Shown in pieces: positions 26,597-33,761 of a DNA stretch of 64,000 bases. The notes under the pieces were generated by a model. That model made no database searches. It saw only the letters and a program-made list of their open reading frames with translations, and was not told the origin of the DNA. Both the position numbers and the translations under genes were made by a program. Numbering within the stretch: the stretch's first letter is position 1; each line of letters begins with the position of its first letter. Source of the DNA: Mesorhizobium sp. NZP2298 (GTDB taxonomy: Bacteria > Pseudomonadota > Alphaproteobacteria > Rhizobiales > Rhizobiaceae). The stretch lies in NCBI RefSeq assembly GCF_013170825.1, contig NZ_CP033365.1:1426001-1490000 (forward strand). Reading direction: 5' to 3'.

Positions 26597-26624
26597 GCGG
26601 AAGGGCGCGGAATGCCCCTTCCGC
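26597..26624. repeat. Hairpin between binding-protein and permease genes
   Basis: GCGGAAGGG (26597-26605) and CCCTTCCGC (26616-26624) are perfect inverted copies across ten bases. No T tract follows on the minus strand. A hairpin in this position often raises the level of the binding-protein message over that of the permeases. Confidence 0.6.
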
Positions 26625-26632
26625 CCGCTGGG

Positions 26633-27505
26633 TCAGATGACCGGGAACCCCGGATGACGCGCCGGCGGCTCCTGGCCGAAATAATCCTTGAAGGCGGCGT
26701 CATAGAGCGCCGATTCATGGCCGAACATGGCAATGGTGAAGGTCTGGTTGACGAAGGTCAGCCAGTCGAGGTCGCCTTGCCGAAGCGCGGCGCCGTAGAG
26801 CATCGAATACCAGCTCTTGCCGGCGTCGAAATATTTGTCCGGATTGCGCGAGGCGAGCCAGCGCACGGTGGACAGATCGACGGCGGCAGCGTCGGCGCGC
26901 TTGGATTCCAACGCCTGCAGAACGTTGGCCTGGGTGTCGATCTGCAGCACCTGCGCCTGCGGAAGGGCGTAGTGGACGGAGCTTTCGGCGTCGACATTCT
27001 GCAGGATGGAGATGCGCGTCGCCGAACCGCCGGCAAGCAGCTTGTCGAAGGTCTTGTTCTCGGCGGTGGGAAGCGTCAGCAGGGCAACGCCTTCGACATA
27101 GTACGGCCGGGTGAAATTGATCAACTGCGAGCGCTGCGCCGTCATCGTCATGAACTGGATGGTGATGTCGACCTTGTTGGTGGTGACGTTGGGGATGCGC
27201 TGCGCCGGATCCTGCATGACGAACTCGACCTTGGTCGGATCATCGAACAGGCCCTTGGCAAGGATGCGCCCCATGGTGATGTCCATGCCGACCAGTTCGC
27301 CGGCATCGTTCTCGAAATGCCAGGGCGCGTTGGTGCTGCCGGTGCCGACGATCAGCTTGCCGCGATCGAGCACGGTGCGCAGCAGGCTGTCGGACGCGGC
27401 CTGGGCGGCGGCCTTCTGCGCATCGACGGTTGCCAGCACGCCGGCGGTGGCCAGTCCCGCCATTCCCAATTTCAGAAAATCACGTCTTCCGGATGTGTCG
27501 TTCAC
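26633..27505 (-). CDS. ABC transporter substrate-binding protein, Tat-exported, amino acid family
   Basis: This 290-residue periplasmic protein has a twin-arginine signal (GRRDFLKLGMAGLATAGVLA) followed by a family 3 solute-binding domain from about residue 40: LDRGKLIVGTGSTNAPWHFE, GELVGMDITMGRILAKGLF and RIPNVTTNKVDITIQFMTMT. It is the first gene of the importer operon and lies divergent from the IclR gene, with a palindromic operator between them. Tat export suggests folding before secretion. The ligand is probably an amino acid or amino sugar acid, by association with the PLP lyase. Confidence 0.92.
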   Translation of the reverse strand: MNDTSGRRDFLKLGMAGLATAGVLATVDAQKAAAQAASDSLLRTVLDRGKLIVGTGSTNAPWHFENDAGELVGMDITMGRILAKGLFDDPTKVEFVMQDPAQRIPNVTTNKVDITIQFMTMTAQRSQLINFTRPYYVEGVALLTLPTAENKTFDKLLAGGSATRISILQNVDAESSVHYALPQAQVLQIDTQANVLQALESKRADAAAVDLSTVRWLASRNPDKYFDAGKSWYSMLYGAALRQGDLDWLTFVNQTFTIAMFGHESALYDAAFKDYFGQEPPARHPGFPVI

Positions 27506-27574
27506 GGCGACCTCCTTTCGTGTTGTGTTCCCCTATGCACAGGCAATACACGCGACGGTGATCATCAGAAGATT

Positions 27575-27590
27575 GTCTCTTACAAGAGAC
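27575..27590. promoter_or_regulatory. Palindromic operator between importer operon and IclR gene
   Basis: GTCTCTT and AAGAGAC flank AC to make a 16-bp palindrome at 27575-27590. A weaker related dyad, GTATCCTGTACAAGACAGATAC-like, follows at 27594-27615. Their place in the 129-bp divergent promoter region fits binding by the IclR-type regulator at 27635, which is inferred. Confidence 0.55.
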
Positions 27591-27634
27591 GCATGTATCC
27601 TGTACAAGACAGATACTACCACCAGGAATCGACA

Positions 27635-28423
27635 ATGCAAGATGGCAATGCCTTGGCCGTTTCGGCCGACGAAAAGACGACGGCTTCCCGCGAAAAGGGC
27701 CTCAACCGGGTGCTCGAGATCCTGGACTTCCTGCACACGACGCAGCGCGCGATCGGCATCGGCGACCTTGCCAAGGGGGTGAATGCGCCGCGCTCGACGA
27801 CCTACACGCTGGTGCGCTCGCTGGTCGACGCAGGCCTGCTGGAAATGGCCGGCGACGGCAACCGCGTCTATTTCGGCAAGAAACTCTATCTCTATGGAAT
27901 GGACTATGTGCGCGGCAACGATCTGCTGCGGCGCGGGCGCCAGGAGGTCGACCATCTGTCGCGCGAGACCGGGGAAACCTCGGAACTGTGCATGCTGCAG
28001 AGCGGCCGCTACACCATCGTCCACTCCAGCCCCGGCACCAGGCCGTTCCGCATCAGCTCGGCCACCGGCCTGCAGATACCGCTGCCCTGGACCGCTTCGG
28101 GCCGGCTGCTTCTGGCGGGGCTGGAGCGGGCCGCGATCGAGGACATGGTGTCGCAGGACGATCTCGTGCTGCCCGATGGTCGCAAGCTGCGGCTCGATGA
28201 TTTCATCGCCGACATCGCCAAAGCGCGGGTCACCGGCTACTGCGTCACCTCGGGGCTTGTCGACGCCTACACCAAATGCCTTGCCGTGCCGGTCTTTTCA
28301 GCGCCGGGCAAGGTCGAGGCGACGATGTGCCTGGTGGTTCCGATCGATACCACCGAGGAGCGGACCGGCAGTCTCATCGGCCTGCTGCGCGAGCGGGCCG
28401 GCAGGCTCTCTATCGGGGGATAG
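27635..28423 (+). CDS. IclR family transcriptional regulator
   Basis: This 262-residue protein has the IclR winged HTH at residues 20-85 (GLNRVLEILDFLHTTQRAIG, then IGDLAKGVNAPRSTTYTLVR) and the C-terminal IclR effector domain (SSATGLQIPLPWTASGRLLL, GYCVTSGLVDAYTKCLAVPV). It is divergent from the ABC-RidA-PLP lyase operon and most likely controls it in response to the imported compound or a breakdown product. The ATG at 27635 is chosen because the family match begins there; a very long upstream frame crosses the promoter region and is not real. Confidence 0.93.
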   Translation: MQDGNALAVSADEKTTASREKGLNRVLEILDFLHTTQRAIGIGDLAKGVNAPRSTTYTLVRSLVDAGLLEMAGDGNRVYFGKKLYLYGMDYVRGNDLLRRGRQEVDHLSRETGETSELCMLQSGRYTIVHSSPGTRPFRISSATGLQIPLPWTASGRLLLAGLERAAIEDMVSQDDLVLPDGRKLRLDDFIADIAKARVTGYCVTSGLVDAYTKCLAVPVFSAPGKVEATMCLVVPIDTTEERTGSLIGLLRERAGRLSIGG

Positions 28424-28456
28424 GCGAAACGTGACGAGGATCGCGCGGCCCGCGGC

Positions 28457-28660
28457 TCAAGCGATGATGTCGGGAATGATCTTGTCTTCCAGCTTCATCA
28501 GCCGGTCCTTCAGCGCCAGCTTCTTCTTTTTCATGCGCTGGATCTGCAGCGGGTCGCAATTGGTGGCGATCATCGCGTTGATCGCCGCGTCGAAATCGGC
28601 GTGTTCCTGCTTCAGCCGGGAAAATTCGAGGCGAATATCGGCCTGTTCCTGATCGGACAT
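28457..28660 (-). CDS. DUF465 (YdcH-like) family protein
   Basis: This 67-residue protein starts MSDQEQADIRLEFSRLKQEH and ends DRLMKLEDKIIPDIIA. DUF465 proteins are short helical hairpins rich in Lys, Asp and Glu, with the RMKKKKLALKDRLMKLE motif seen here. Function unknown. A second, shorter member lies divergently at 28900. It converges with the IclR gene. Confidence 0.88.
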   Translation of the reverse strand: MSDQEQADIRLEFSRLKQEHADFDAAINAMIATNCDPLQIQRMKKKKLALKDRLMKLEDKIIPDIIA

Positions 28661-28766
28661 TCTCTACCGTCTGCACGTCTGCGGCGCCCAAAACTGGGCC
28701 TGATTGGGCGGGGGCGGCAATTTCTGCCACCGGCGCGCAGCCAATATCACATTTCACATTGCCGTG

Positions 28767-28787
28767 GAATGCTACCACGCAGCATTC
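28767..28787. promoter_or_regulatory. Inverted repeat between divergent DUF465 genes
   Basis: GAATGCT (28767-28773) and AGCATTC (28781-28787) are perfect inverted copies across seven bases, in the region shared by both DUF465 genes. A common operator is possible. Confidence 0.35.
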
Positions 28788-28899
28788 GACATCGTTGTCG
28801 GAAGGTGGCAAAGTGTCATTGTGCCGTCACAGAAGCGACCTGCGGTGGACGCGCCTTTGGCGGCTGCAATCGAGGAAACCATGAAAGGGAGAACCAATC

Positions 28900-29079
28900 A
28901 TGTCTCTTGCATCCCATCTTGATGAGTTGCAGCGGAAACACGGCGACATCGAACGCGAAATCGATGACGCGATGAACCACCCGTCGGTGGACGACCTCGA
29001 AATCGTGAATCTCAAGCGACGCAAGCTGGCACTCAAGGATGCGATTGAGAAACTGAAAGCGCAACCGACCACGCATTGA
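28900..29079 (+). CDS. DUF465 (YdcH-like) family protein, second copy
   Basis: This 59-residue protein starts MSLASHLDELQRKHGDIERE and contains LEIVNLKRRKLALKDAIEKL, the DUF465 signature also seen in the neighbour at 28457. A GGGAGAACC ribosome site precedes the ATG. The two proteins are clear paralogs in divergent orientation. Role unknown; predicted to be a soluble helical hairpin. Confidence 0.88.
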   Translation: MSLASHLDELQRKHGDIEREIDDAMNHPSVDDLEIVNLKRRKLALKDAIEKLKAQPTTH

Positions 29080-29397
29080 TGCCCGACTGACGTAGCCGCC
29101 ACTATGCGGTCTTCCTTGCCGGCGGCAACCGCCGCCGGTGCAGGTGGTTTGATTTTCAACACTACGTCATAAGCCGCAGCTAATATCCTTCCGGTCACCG
29201 TTTTACGCCTCGGCCACCGCTGGATCGTGCCCTGTTTGGGCGCAGGCGGGGGTCAATTGCGGCCAGTGGCGACCTGTCGCCATTGACAAGCCATCTTTGC
29301 TCCTCCACCTCATGCCCGGACTTCAGCGCATCGGCCCCGGGGAGTGCTTGTGCGTCCGAGCGGACGTACGGGGCTTCAGAGACAAAAGGCTGCCGGC
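29080..29397. other. Intergenic region with one hairpin (318 bp)
   Basis: CCGGCGG (29119-29125) pairs with CCGCCGG (29132-29138), followed by a T-rich stretch (GGTTTGATTTTC), a plausible weak terminator for the DUF465 gene. The rest probably holds the ispG promoter; no gene is seen. Confidence 0.5.
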
Positions 29398-30651
29398 ATG
29401 ACCGGATATTTTTCCTTTCCCTTCCCTCGCCGCACCTCGGTCGGCGTCGATGTCGGCGGCGTGGTCGTCGGCGGCGGCGCCCCGGTTGTCGTGCAGTCGA
29501 TGACCAACACCGACACCGCCGATATCGACCAGACGGTCGCGCAGGTTGCCGCACTGCACCGCGCCGGTTCCGAGATCGTGCGCATCACCGTCGACCGCGA
29601 CGAGAGCGCCGCCGCCGTGCCGCGCATTCATGAGCGGCTTCTGCGGCTCGGCATCAATGTGCCGCTGGTCGGGGACTTCCACTATATCGGCCACAAGCTG
29701 CTCGCCGATCACCCGGCCTGCGCCGAGGCACTGGCCAAATACCGCATCAATCCAGGCAATGTCGGCTTCAAGGACAAGAAGGACCGGCAGTTTACCGATA
29801 TCGTCGAGATGGCGATCAAGCACGACAAGCCGGTGCGCATCGGCGTCAATTGGGGCTCGCTCGACCAGGAACTGCTGACCCGACTGATGGATGACAATCA
29901 GGACAAGGGTTTTCCGCTGACGGCGCAGGAGGTGACGCGCGAGGCGATCGTGCAGTCGGCGATCCTGTCGGCCGAGATGGCCGAAGAGATCGGCCTGGGC
30001 CGCGACAAGATCATCCTGTCCGCCAAGGTCAGCGGCGTGCAGGACCTGATCGCCGTCTATACGGAACTCGCCACCCGCTCCGACCATGCGCTGCATCTCG
30101 GCCTCACCGAGGCCGGCATGGGTTCGAAAGGCATCGTCGCCTCGTCGGCGGCGATGGGCATCCTCTTGCAGCAAGGCATTGGCGACACCATCCGCATCTC
30201 GCTGACGCCCGAGCCGAATGGCGACCGCACGCGCGAGGTGCAGGTGTCGCAGGAATTGCTGCAGACGATGGGCTTCCGGCAGTTCGTGCCGATCGTCGCC
30301 GCTTGCCCTGGCTGCGGCCGCACGACATCCACCGTGTTCCAGGAACTCGCCCAGAACATCCAGGCGGATCTGCGCAAGAACATGCCGGTGTGGCGCGAAA
30401 AATATCCGGGTGTCGAGAACCTCAAGGTCGCGGTGATGGGCTGCATCGTCAACGGCCCTGGCGAATCCAAGCATGCCGATATCGGCATTTCGCTGCCCGG
30501 CACCGGCGAGACGCCGACGGCGCCTGTCTTCGTCGACGGCAAGAAGGCGGCGACGCTCCGCGGGCCAGCGATCGCGGCGGATTTCGAGAAAATGGTCGCC
30601 GACTACATCGAGCAACGGTTCGGTCGCAGCGGCAAGGCCGCGGCAGAGTAG
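29398..30651 (+). CDS. ispG: (E)-4-hydroxy-3-methylbut-2-enyl-diphosphate synthase
   Basis: This 417-residue iron-sulfur enzyme reductively converts methylerythritol cyclodiphosphate to HMBPP in the non-mevalonate isoprenoid pathway. The N-terminal [20 protein letters not shown] is diagnostic, and the [4Fe-4S] ligands are in CPGCGRTTS and [20 protein letters not shown]. The start at 29398 ([14 protein letters not shown]) fits the family; the frame extends 18 codons upstream without support. The lytic transglycosylase gene follows after five bases, so they may share a message. Flavodoxin or ferredoxin supplies electrons. Confidence 0.97.
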   Translation: MTGYFSFPFPRRTSVGVDVGGVVVGGGAPVVVQSMTNTDTADIDQTVAQVAALHRAGSEIVRITVDRDESAAAVPRIHERLLRLGINVPLVGDFHYIGHKLLADHPACAEALAKYRINPGNVGFKDKKDRQFTDIVEMAIKHDKPVRIGVNWGSLDQELLTRLMDDNQDKGFPLTAQEVTREAIVQSAILSAEMAEEIGLGRDKIILSAKVSGVQDLIAVYTELATRSDHALHLGLTEAGMGSKGIVASSAAMGILLQQGIGDTIRISLTPEPNGDRTREVQVSQELLQTMGFRQFVPIVAACPGCGRTTSTVFQELAQNIQADLRKNMPVWREKYPGVENLKVAVMGCIVNGPGESKHADIGISLPGTGETPTAPVFVDGKKAATLRGPAIAADFEKMVADYIEQRFGRSGKAAAE

Positions 30652-30656
30652 GCCAG

Positions 30657-31511
30657 ATGCGGCGTTTCCCCCGGGCGGCGCTGATTGTCCTGTGCAGTGT
30701 GGCTTGGTCGACGCTTGCCCAGGCCGATCCGCCGCAATCGGCCAAGCAGCGGCTGATCGACAAGGTCTGCAATTTGATCCAGGCCCATGCCGACCAGAAC
30801 GGCCTGCCCCGGGATTTCTTCGCCCGGCTGATCTGGAAGGAAAGCCGTTTCGACCCCAGCGCCGTCAGTCCCGTCGGCGCCGAGGGCATCGCCCAGTTCA
30901 TGCCGGGCACCGCCAAGATGCGAGGGCTCGAAAATTCCTTCGACATCAACCAGGCGATCCCGGCCTCGGCGAAGTATCTCGCCGAAATGAAGACCAGCTA
31001 CGGCAATCTTGGCCTGGCCGCCGCCGCCTACAATGCCGGCGAAAGCCGGGTGTCGCGCTGGCTGGGTTCGGGCGGTTTCCTGCCGATGGAGACCGAGAGC
31101 TATGTCTTCGACATCATGGGCGAGCCGGTCGACAAGTTCACCGACCCCGCCTATGCCGGGCAGGTCGCGCCGCTCGACGCCAAGACGGATTTTGCCGTCG
31201 CCTGCCGCAAGCTGCCGGTGATCATGTCCCAGACCGTGGCGATGGCCTCGATCAACGTTAAACCATGGGGCATCCAGGTGGCCGGCAATTTCCGCCGCAG
31301 TGCCGCAATCAGCCAGTGGCTGCGGGTGAGGAGCCGTTTTCCGGCTCTGCTTGCCGGTCATGATCCGGTGGTGAGCCGGGTGCGTACGCCGATCGGCCGG
31401 CGCGGCATCTACGCGGTCAGGATCGGAATCGACGACCGCGCCGCCGCCAATGTCATCTGCCAAAAACTGCAGAGCGTCGGCGGGGCCTGCGTGGTGGTGC
31501 GCAACCGTTAA
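30657..31511 (+). CDS. Lytic transglycosylase, SLT domain
   Basis: This 284-residue exported protein cleaves peptidoglycan glycan strands. After a signal peptide (AALIVLCSVAWSTLAQA), the SLT domain carries the catalytic glutamate in FFARLIWKESRFDPSAVSPV, then GAEGIAQFMPGTA and LAAAAYNAGESRVSRWL. The C-terminal 90 residues (RRGIYAVRIGIDDRAAANVI) look like a SPOR domain, which binds denuded glycan at the division site. The ATG lies five bases after the ispG stop; the frame is open upstream but overlaps ispG. Confidence 0.92.
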   Translation: MRRFPRAALIVLCSVAWSTLAQADPPQSAKQRLIDKVCNLIQAHADQNGLPRDFFARLIWKESRFDPSAVSPVGAEGIAQFMPGTAKMRGLENSFDINQAIPASAKYLAEMKTSYGNLGLAAAAYNAGESRVSRWLGSGGFLPMETESYVFDIMGEPVDKFTDPAYAGQVAPLDAKTDFAVACRKLPVIMSQTVAMASINVKPWGIQVAGNFRRSAAISQWLRVRSRFPALLAGHDPVVSRVRTPIGRRGIYAVRIGIDDRAAANVICQKLQSVGGACVVVRNR

Positions 31512-31528
31512 GGGCTGAAGCCGGCTCA

Positions 31529-32101
31529 ATGCTTGAAAGAGAATCGAACGTGAAAGCCAGGATCGTCCTGCTCAATGGCGTCGGCAGTGCCGGCAAAAGC
31601 TCGATCGCCAAGGCGTTGCAGACAATAACCGCCGAACCGTTCCTGCATGTCCAGATGGACACCTTCATCGAGATGCTGCCCGATGCCTTGCAGGACCATG
31701 CTGGCGGCTTTTCCTACGAGACCATCCGGCAAGGCGGCCAGCCCTCGGTCGTGATCAGGACCGGACCGACGGGAGCGCGTGCCCTGCGCGGCATGCGCCA
31801 CGCCGTCGCCGCCATGGCCGTGCAAGGCAACAACCTGATCGTCGACGATGTGCTGTGCAATGGCGAAATGCCTGAATATGTCGAACTGTTGTCGGCCTTC
31901 AATCTCCATCGGGTTGGCGTCATGGCGCCCCTGGAGGTCCTGGAAGCCCGCGAAGCCCAGAGGGCCGACAGGCGGCCGGGCCTGGCGCGATGGCAATATG
32001 GGCGCGTGCACGCGGGCATAGTCTACGATCTCGAGGTCGACACCAGCCATCTCACCCCGCTGGAATGCGCCCGTCGCATCCAGCAACAATTTCGACTATA
32101 G
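31529..32101 (+). CDS. Chloramphenicol phosphotransferase-like P-loop kinase
   Basis: This 190-residue protein resembles the chloramphenicol 3-O-phosphotransferase family. The P-loop NGVGSAGKSS spans residues 16-25, LHVQMDTFIEMLP follows as in CPT, and LIVDDVLC is the Walker B-like strand. VHAGIVYDLEVDTSHLTPLE is the typical C-terminal motif. CPT family members phosphorylate hydroxyl groups of small molecules; most relatives are not proven resistance enzymes. It precedes a sulfotransferase and a methyltransferase gene on the same strand. Start at 31529 or GTG 31550. Confidence 0.8.
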   Translation: MLERESNVKARIVLLNGVGSAGKSSIAKALQTITAEPFLHVQMDTFIEMLPDALQDHAGGFSYETIRQGGQPSVVIRTGPTGARALRGMRHAVAAMAVQGNNLIVDDVLCNGEMPEYVELLSAFNLHRVGVMAPLEVLEAREAQRADRRPGLARWQYGRVHAGIVYDLEVDTSHLTPLECARRIQQQFRL

Positions 32102-32155
32102 GCGGCGATGGATCGGCCGGGTTTGCCCTGCCTGCGAAACGACAAGGGCAACGGA

Positions 32156-32908
32156 ATGTTCGACGCCTACATTATCTGCGGCACGCCGAGAACCGGCAGC
32201 ACGTTGCTGTGCAAGCTCCTGGCATCCACCGGGACATCAGGCGATCCGCACTCATTCTATCGGCGGCAAGACGTGCCGGAGTGGGCCGAGGAGTGGGGAC
32301 TGCCCGGCCGCGACACGATGGGCGAGCTTGAATTCAATGTTGCCTATCTCGATGCGGCCATCACCGCCGGCAAGGGCGGCACCGCGATTTTCGGCCTGCG
32401 CCTGATGCGCGAAAACCTGGATGAACTTTCGGCGATCCTCGACCGGATTTTCCCAGGGCTGGCCTCGGACACGGCGCGTTTCGAAAGAGCTTTTGGCCGC
32501 GTTCTCTACATACATCTGTCGCGGGAGAACAAGCTCGCGCAGGCGGTCTCGCTGATCAAGGCACAGCAGACCGGCCTTTGGCACATCGCGCCTGACGGCA
32601 CCGAGATCGAAAGGGTCGCACCGGCGCAAGACCTCCAATACAATTTCGAGCGGATCAAAGAACAGCTTGGCGAACTTGAATCCTATGACGCGGCCTGGAA
32701 CATTTGGTTCACGGCGCAAGGCATAACGCCGCTGCGGGTTGGCTATGAGCATCTGTCCGCCGATCCGGCGGCGGCGTTGCTGGGCATTTGCGAGGCCCTC
32801 GGCGTTCAGCCTCCGAATGCCGACGAGATCCGGCCGGGCGTCGCAAAGCTCGCCGACGAGACAAGCCTCGACTGGATGCGCCGCTTTCGTCTGGACGCGG
32901 CCAGCTGA
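32156..32908 (+). CDS. Stf0-type sulfotransferase
   Basis: This 250-residue protein belongs to the Stf0 sulfotransferase family, first described for a mycobacterial trehalose 2-sulfotransferase. YIICGTPRTGSTLLCKLLAS forms the PAPS-binding loop, and RVLYIHLSRENKLAQAVSLI the second PAPS contact; QTGLWHIAPDG and IWFTAQGITPLRVGYEHLSA follow. It should transfer a sulfate from PAPS to a sugar hydroxyl. The ATG at 32156 is preferred (AAGGG ribosome site, family N terminus); another ATG lies at 32108. The acceptor here is unknown, perhaps a surface glycan or glycolipid. Confidence 0.85.
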   Translation: MFDAYIICGTPRTGSTLLCKLLASTGTSGDPHSFYRRQDVPEWAEEWGLPGRDTMGELEFNVAYLDAAITAGKGGTAIFGLRLMRENLDELSAILDRIFPGLASDTARFERAFGRVLYIHLSRENKLAQAVSLIKAQQTGLWHIAPDGTEIERVAPAQDLQYNFERIKEQLGELESYDAAWNIWFTAQGITPLRVGYEHLSADPAAALLGICEALGVQPPNADEIRPGVAKLADETSLDWMRRFRLDAAS

Positions 32909-32996
32909 GTATAGAAGGCCGAGCAGGCGCAAACGTCATCGGCGGCGTGGATTGTGCCTGTCGGGTATGGCAAGCATTTGGGCTATAGGCGGCGAC

Positions 32997-33737
32997 ATGA
33001 CCGATTTGATCTACAATGATCCCGACTTCGTTCAGTTCTACGACATCGAGAATCAGGATGGCCGCTCCGATTTCGACTATTGCATCCGTCTTGCGCGGGA
33101 TGGCGGCTCGGTCCTCGATCTTGGTTGCGGCACCGGTCAACTGGCAGCCGACTTGGCCGAAAGGTGCAGCGTCACCGGTGTCGATCCCGCATCGGCCATG
33201 CTCGATGTCGCGCGGCGCAGAGCCGGCGGTGACAAGGTCGACTGGGTTGTTGCCGACGCGCGAACGGTGCGGCTTGGAAGACGGTTCGATCTGGTGCTGC
33301 TGACCGGTCACGTGTTCCAGGTTTTCCTGACAGAGGCGGATCAGCGGGTGGTGCTGCGCACCATCGCTGAACATCTCGCTCCCGGTGGGCGCTTTATCTT
33401 CGACACGCGAAATCCCGCCGTGGAGGCGTGGCTGGAATGGACGCCGCAGCGCTCCGAACGGATGGTGGAGCATCCCAGCCTTGGCACCGTCAGGGCCTGG
33501 TATGATGCCGACTGTGATGCCGCCACTGGGGTGGTCACCTATTCGACCTTTTATGAAATTCCGGGCGGCAGACCGATTCTGGGCGCTGAATCGAAAATCG
33601 CGTTTCCGAAAAAGCAGGATCTCGCCGGGATGCTGGGCGAGACCGGCCTGCTGGTGGAGCAATGGCTCGGCGACTGGCAGGGCGAACCCTATGCGGACAC
33701 CTCTGCGGAAATCATCCCGATCGGTCGGCTGCGCTGA
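32997..33737 (+). CDS. Class I SAM-dependent methyltransferase
   Basis: This 246-residue protein has the SAM-binding motif VLDLGCGTGQLAADLAERCS, an acidic second motif (VTGVDPASAMLDVARRR) and WVVADARTVRLGRRFDLVLL before a post-motif region. The AGGCGG upstream supports ATG 32997; 32967 is an alternative. It lies 88 bases after the sulfotransferase gene on the same strand and may be co-transcribed. Target unknown. Confidence 0.88.
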   Translation: MTDLIYNDPDFVQFYDIENQDGRSDFDYCIRLARDGGSVLDLGCGTGQLAADLAERCSVTGVDPASAMLDVARRRAGGDKVDWVVADARTVRLGRRFDLVLLTGHVFQVFLTEADQRVVLRTIAEHLAPGGRFIFDTRNPAVEAWLEWTPQRSERMVEHPSLGTVRAWYDADCDAATGVVTYSTFYEIPGGRPILGAESKIAFPKKQDLAGMLGETGLLVEQWLGDWQGEPYADTSAEIIPIGRLR

Positions 33738-33761
33738 TCCGGCAGCCCAGCCGGATACACC

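Noticed and set aside
26612..27634. Long open frame leading into the IclR gene on the plus strand
   Set aside because: It is the complement of the binding-protein gene and has low-complexity sequence; the IclR family match begins at 27635.
31529..32101. Call as a chloramphenicol resistance gene
   Set aside because: Only family resemblance is visible; most such proteins in environmental bacteria are not proven to act on chloramphenicol.
31529..32101. Zeta-toxin of a toxin-antitoxin pair
   Set aside because: The P-loop fold is related, but no antitoxin gene precedes it and the C-terminal motif fits CPT better.
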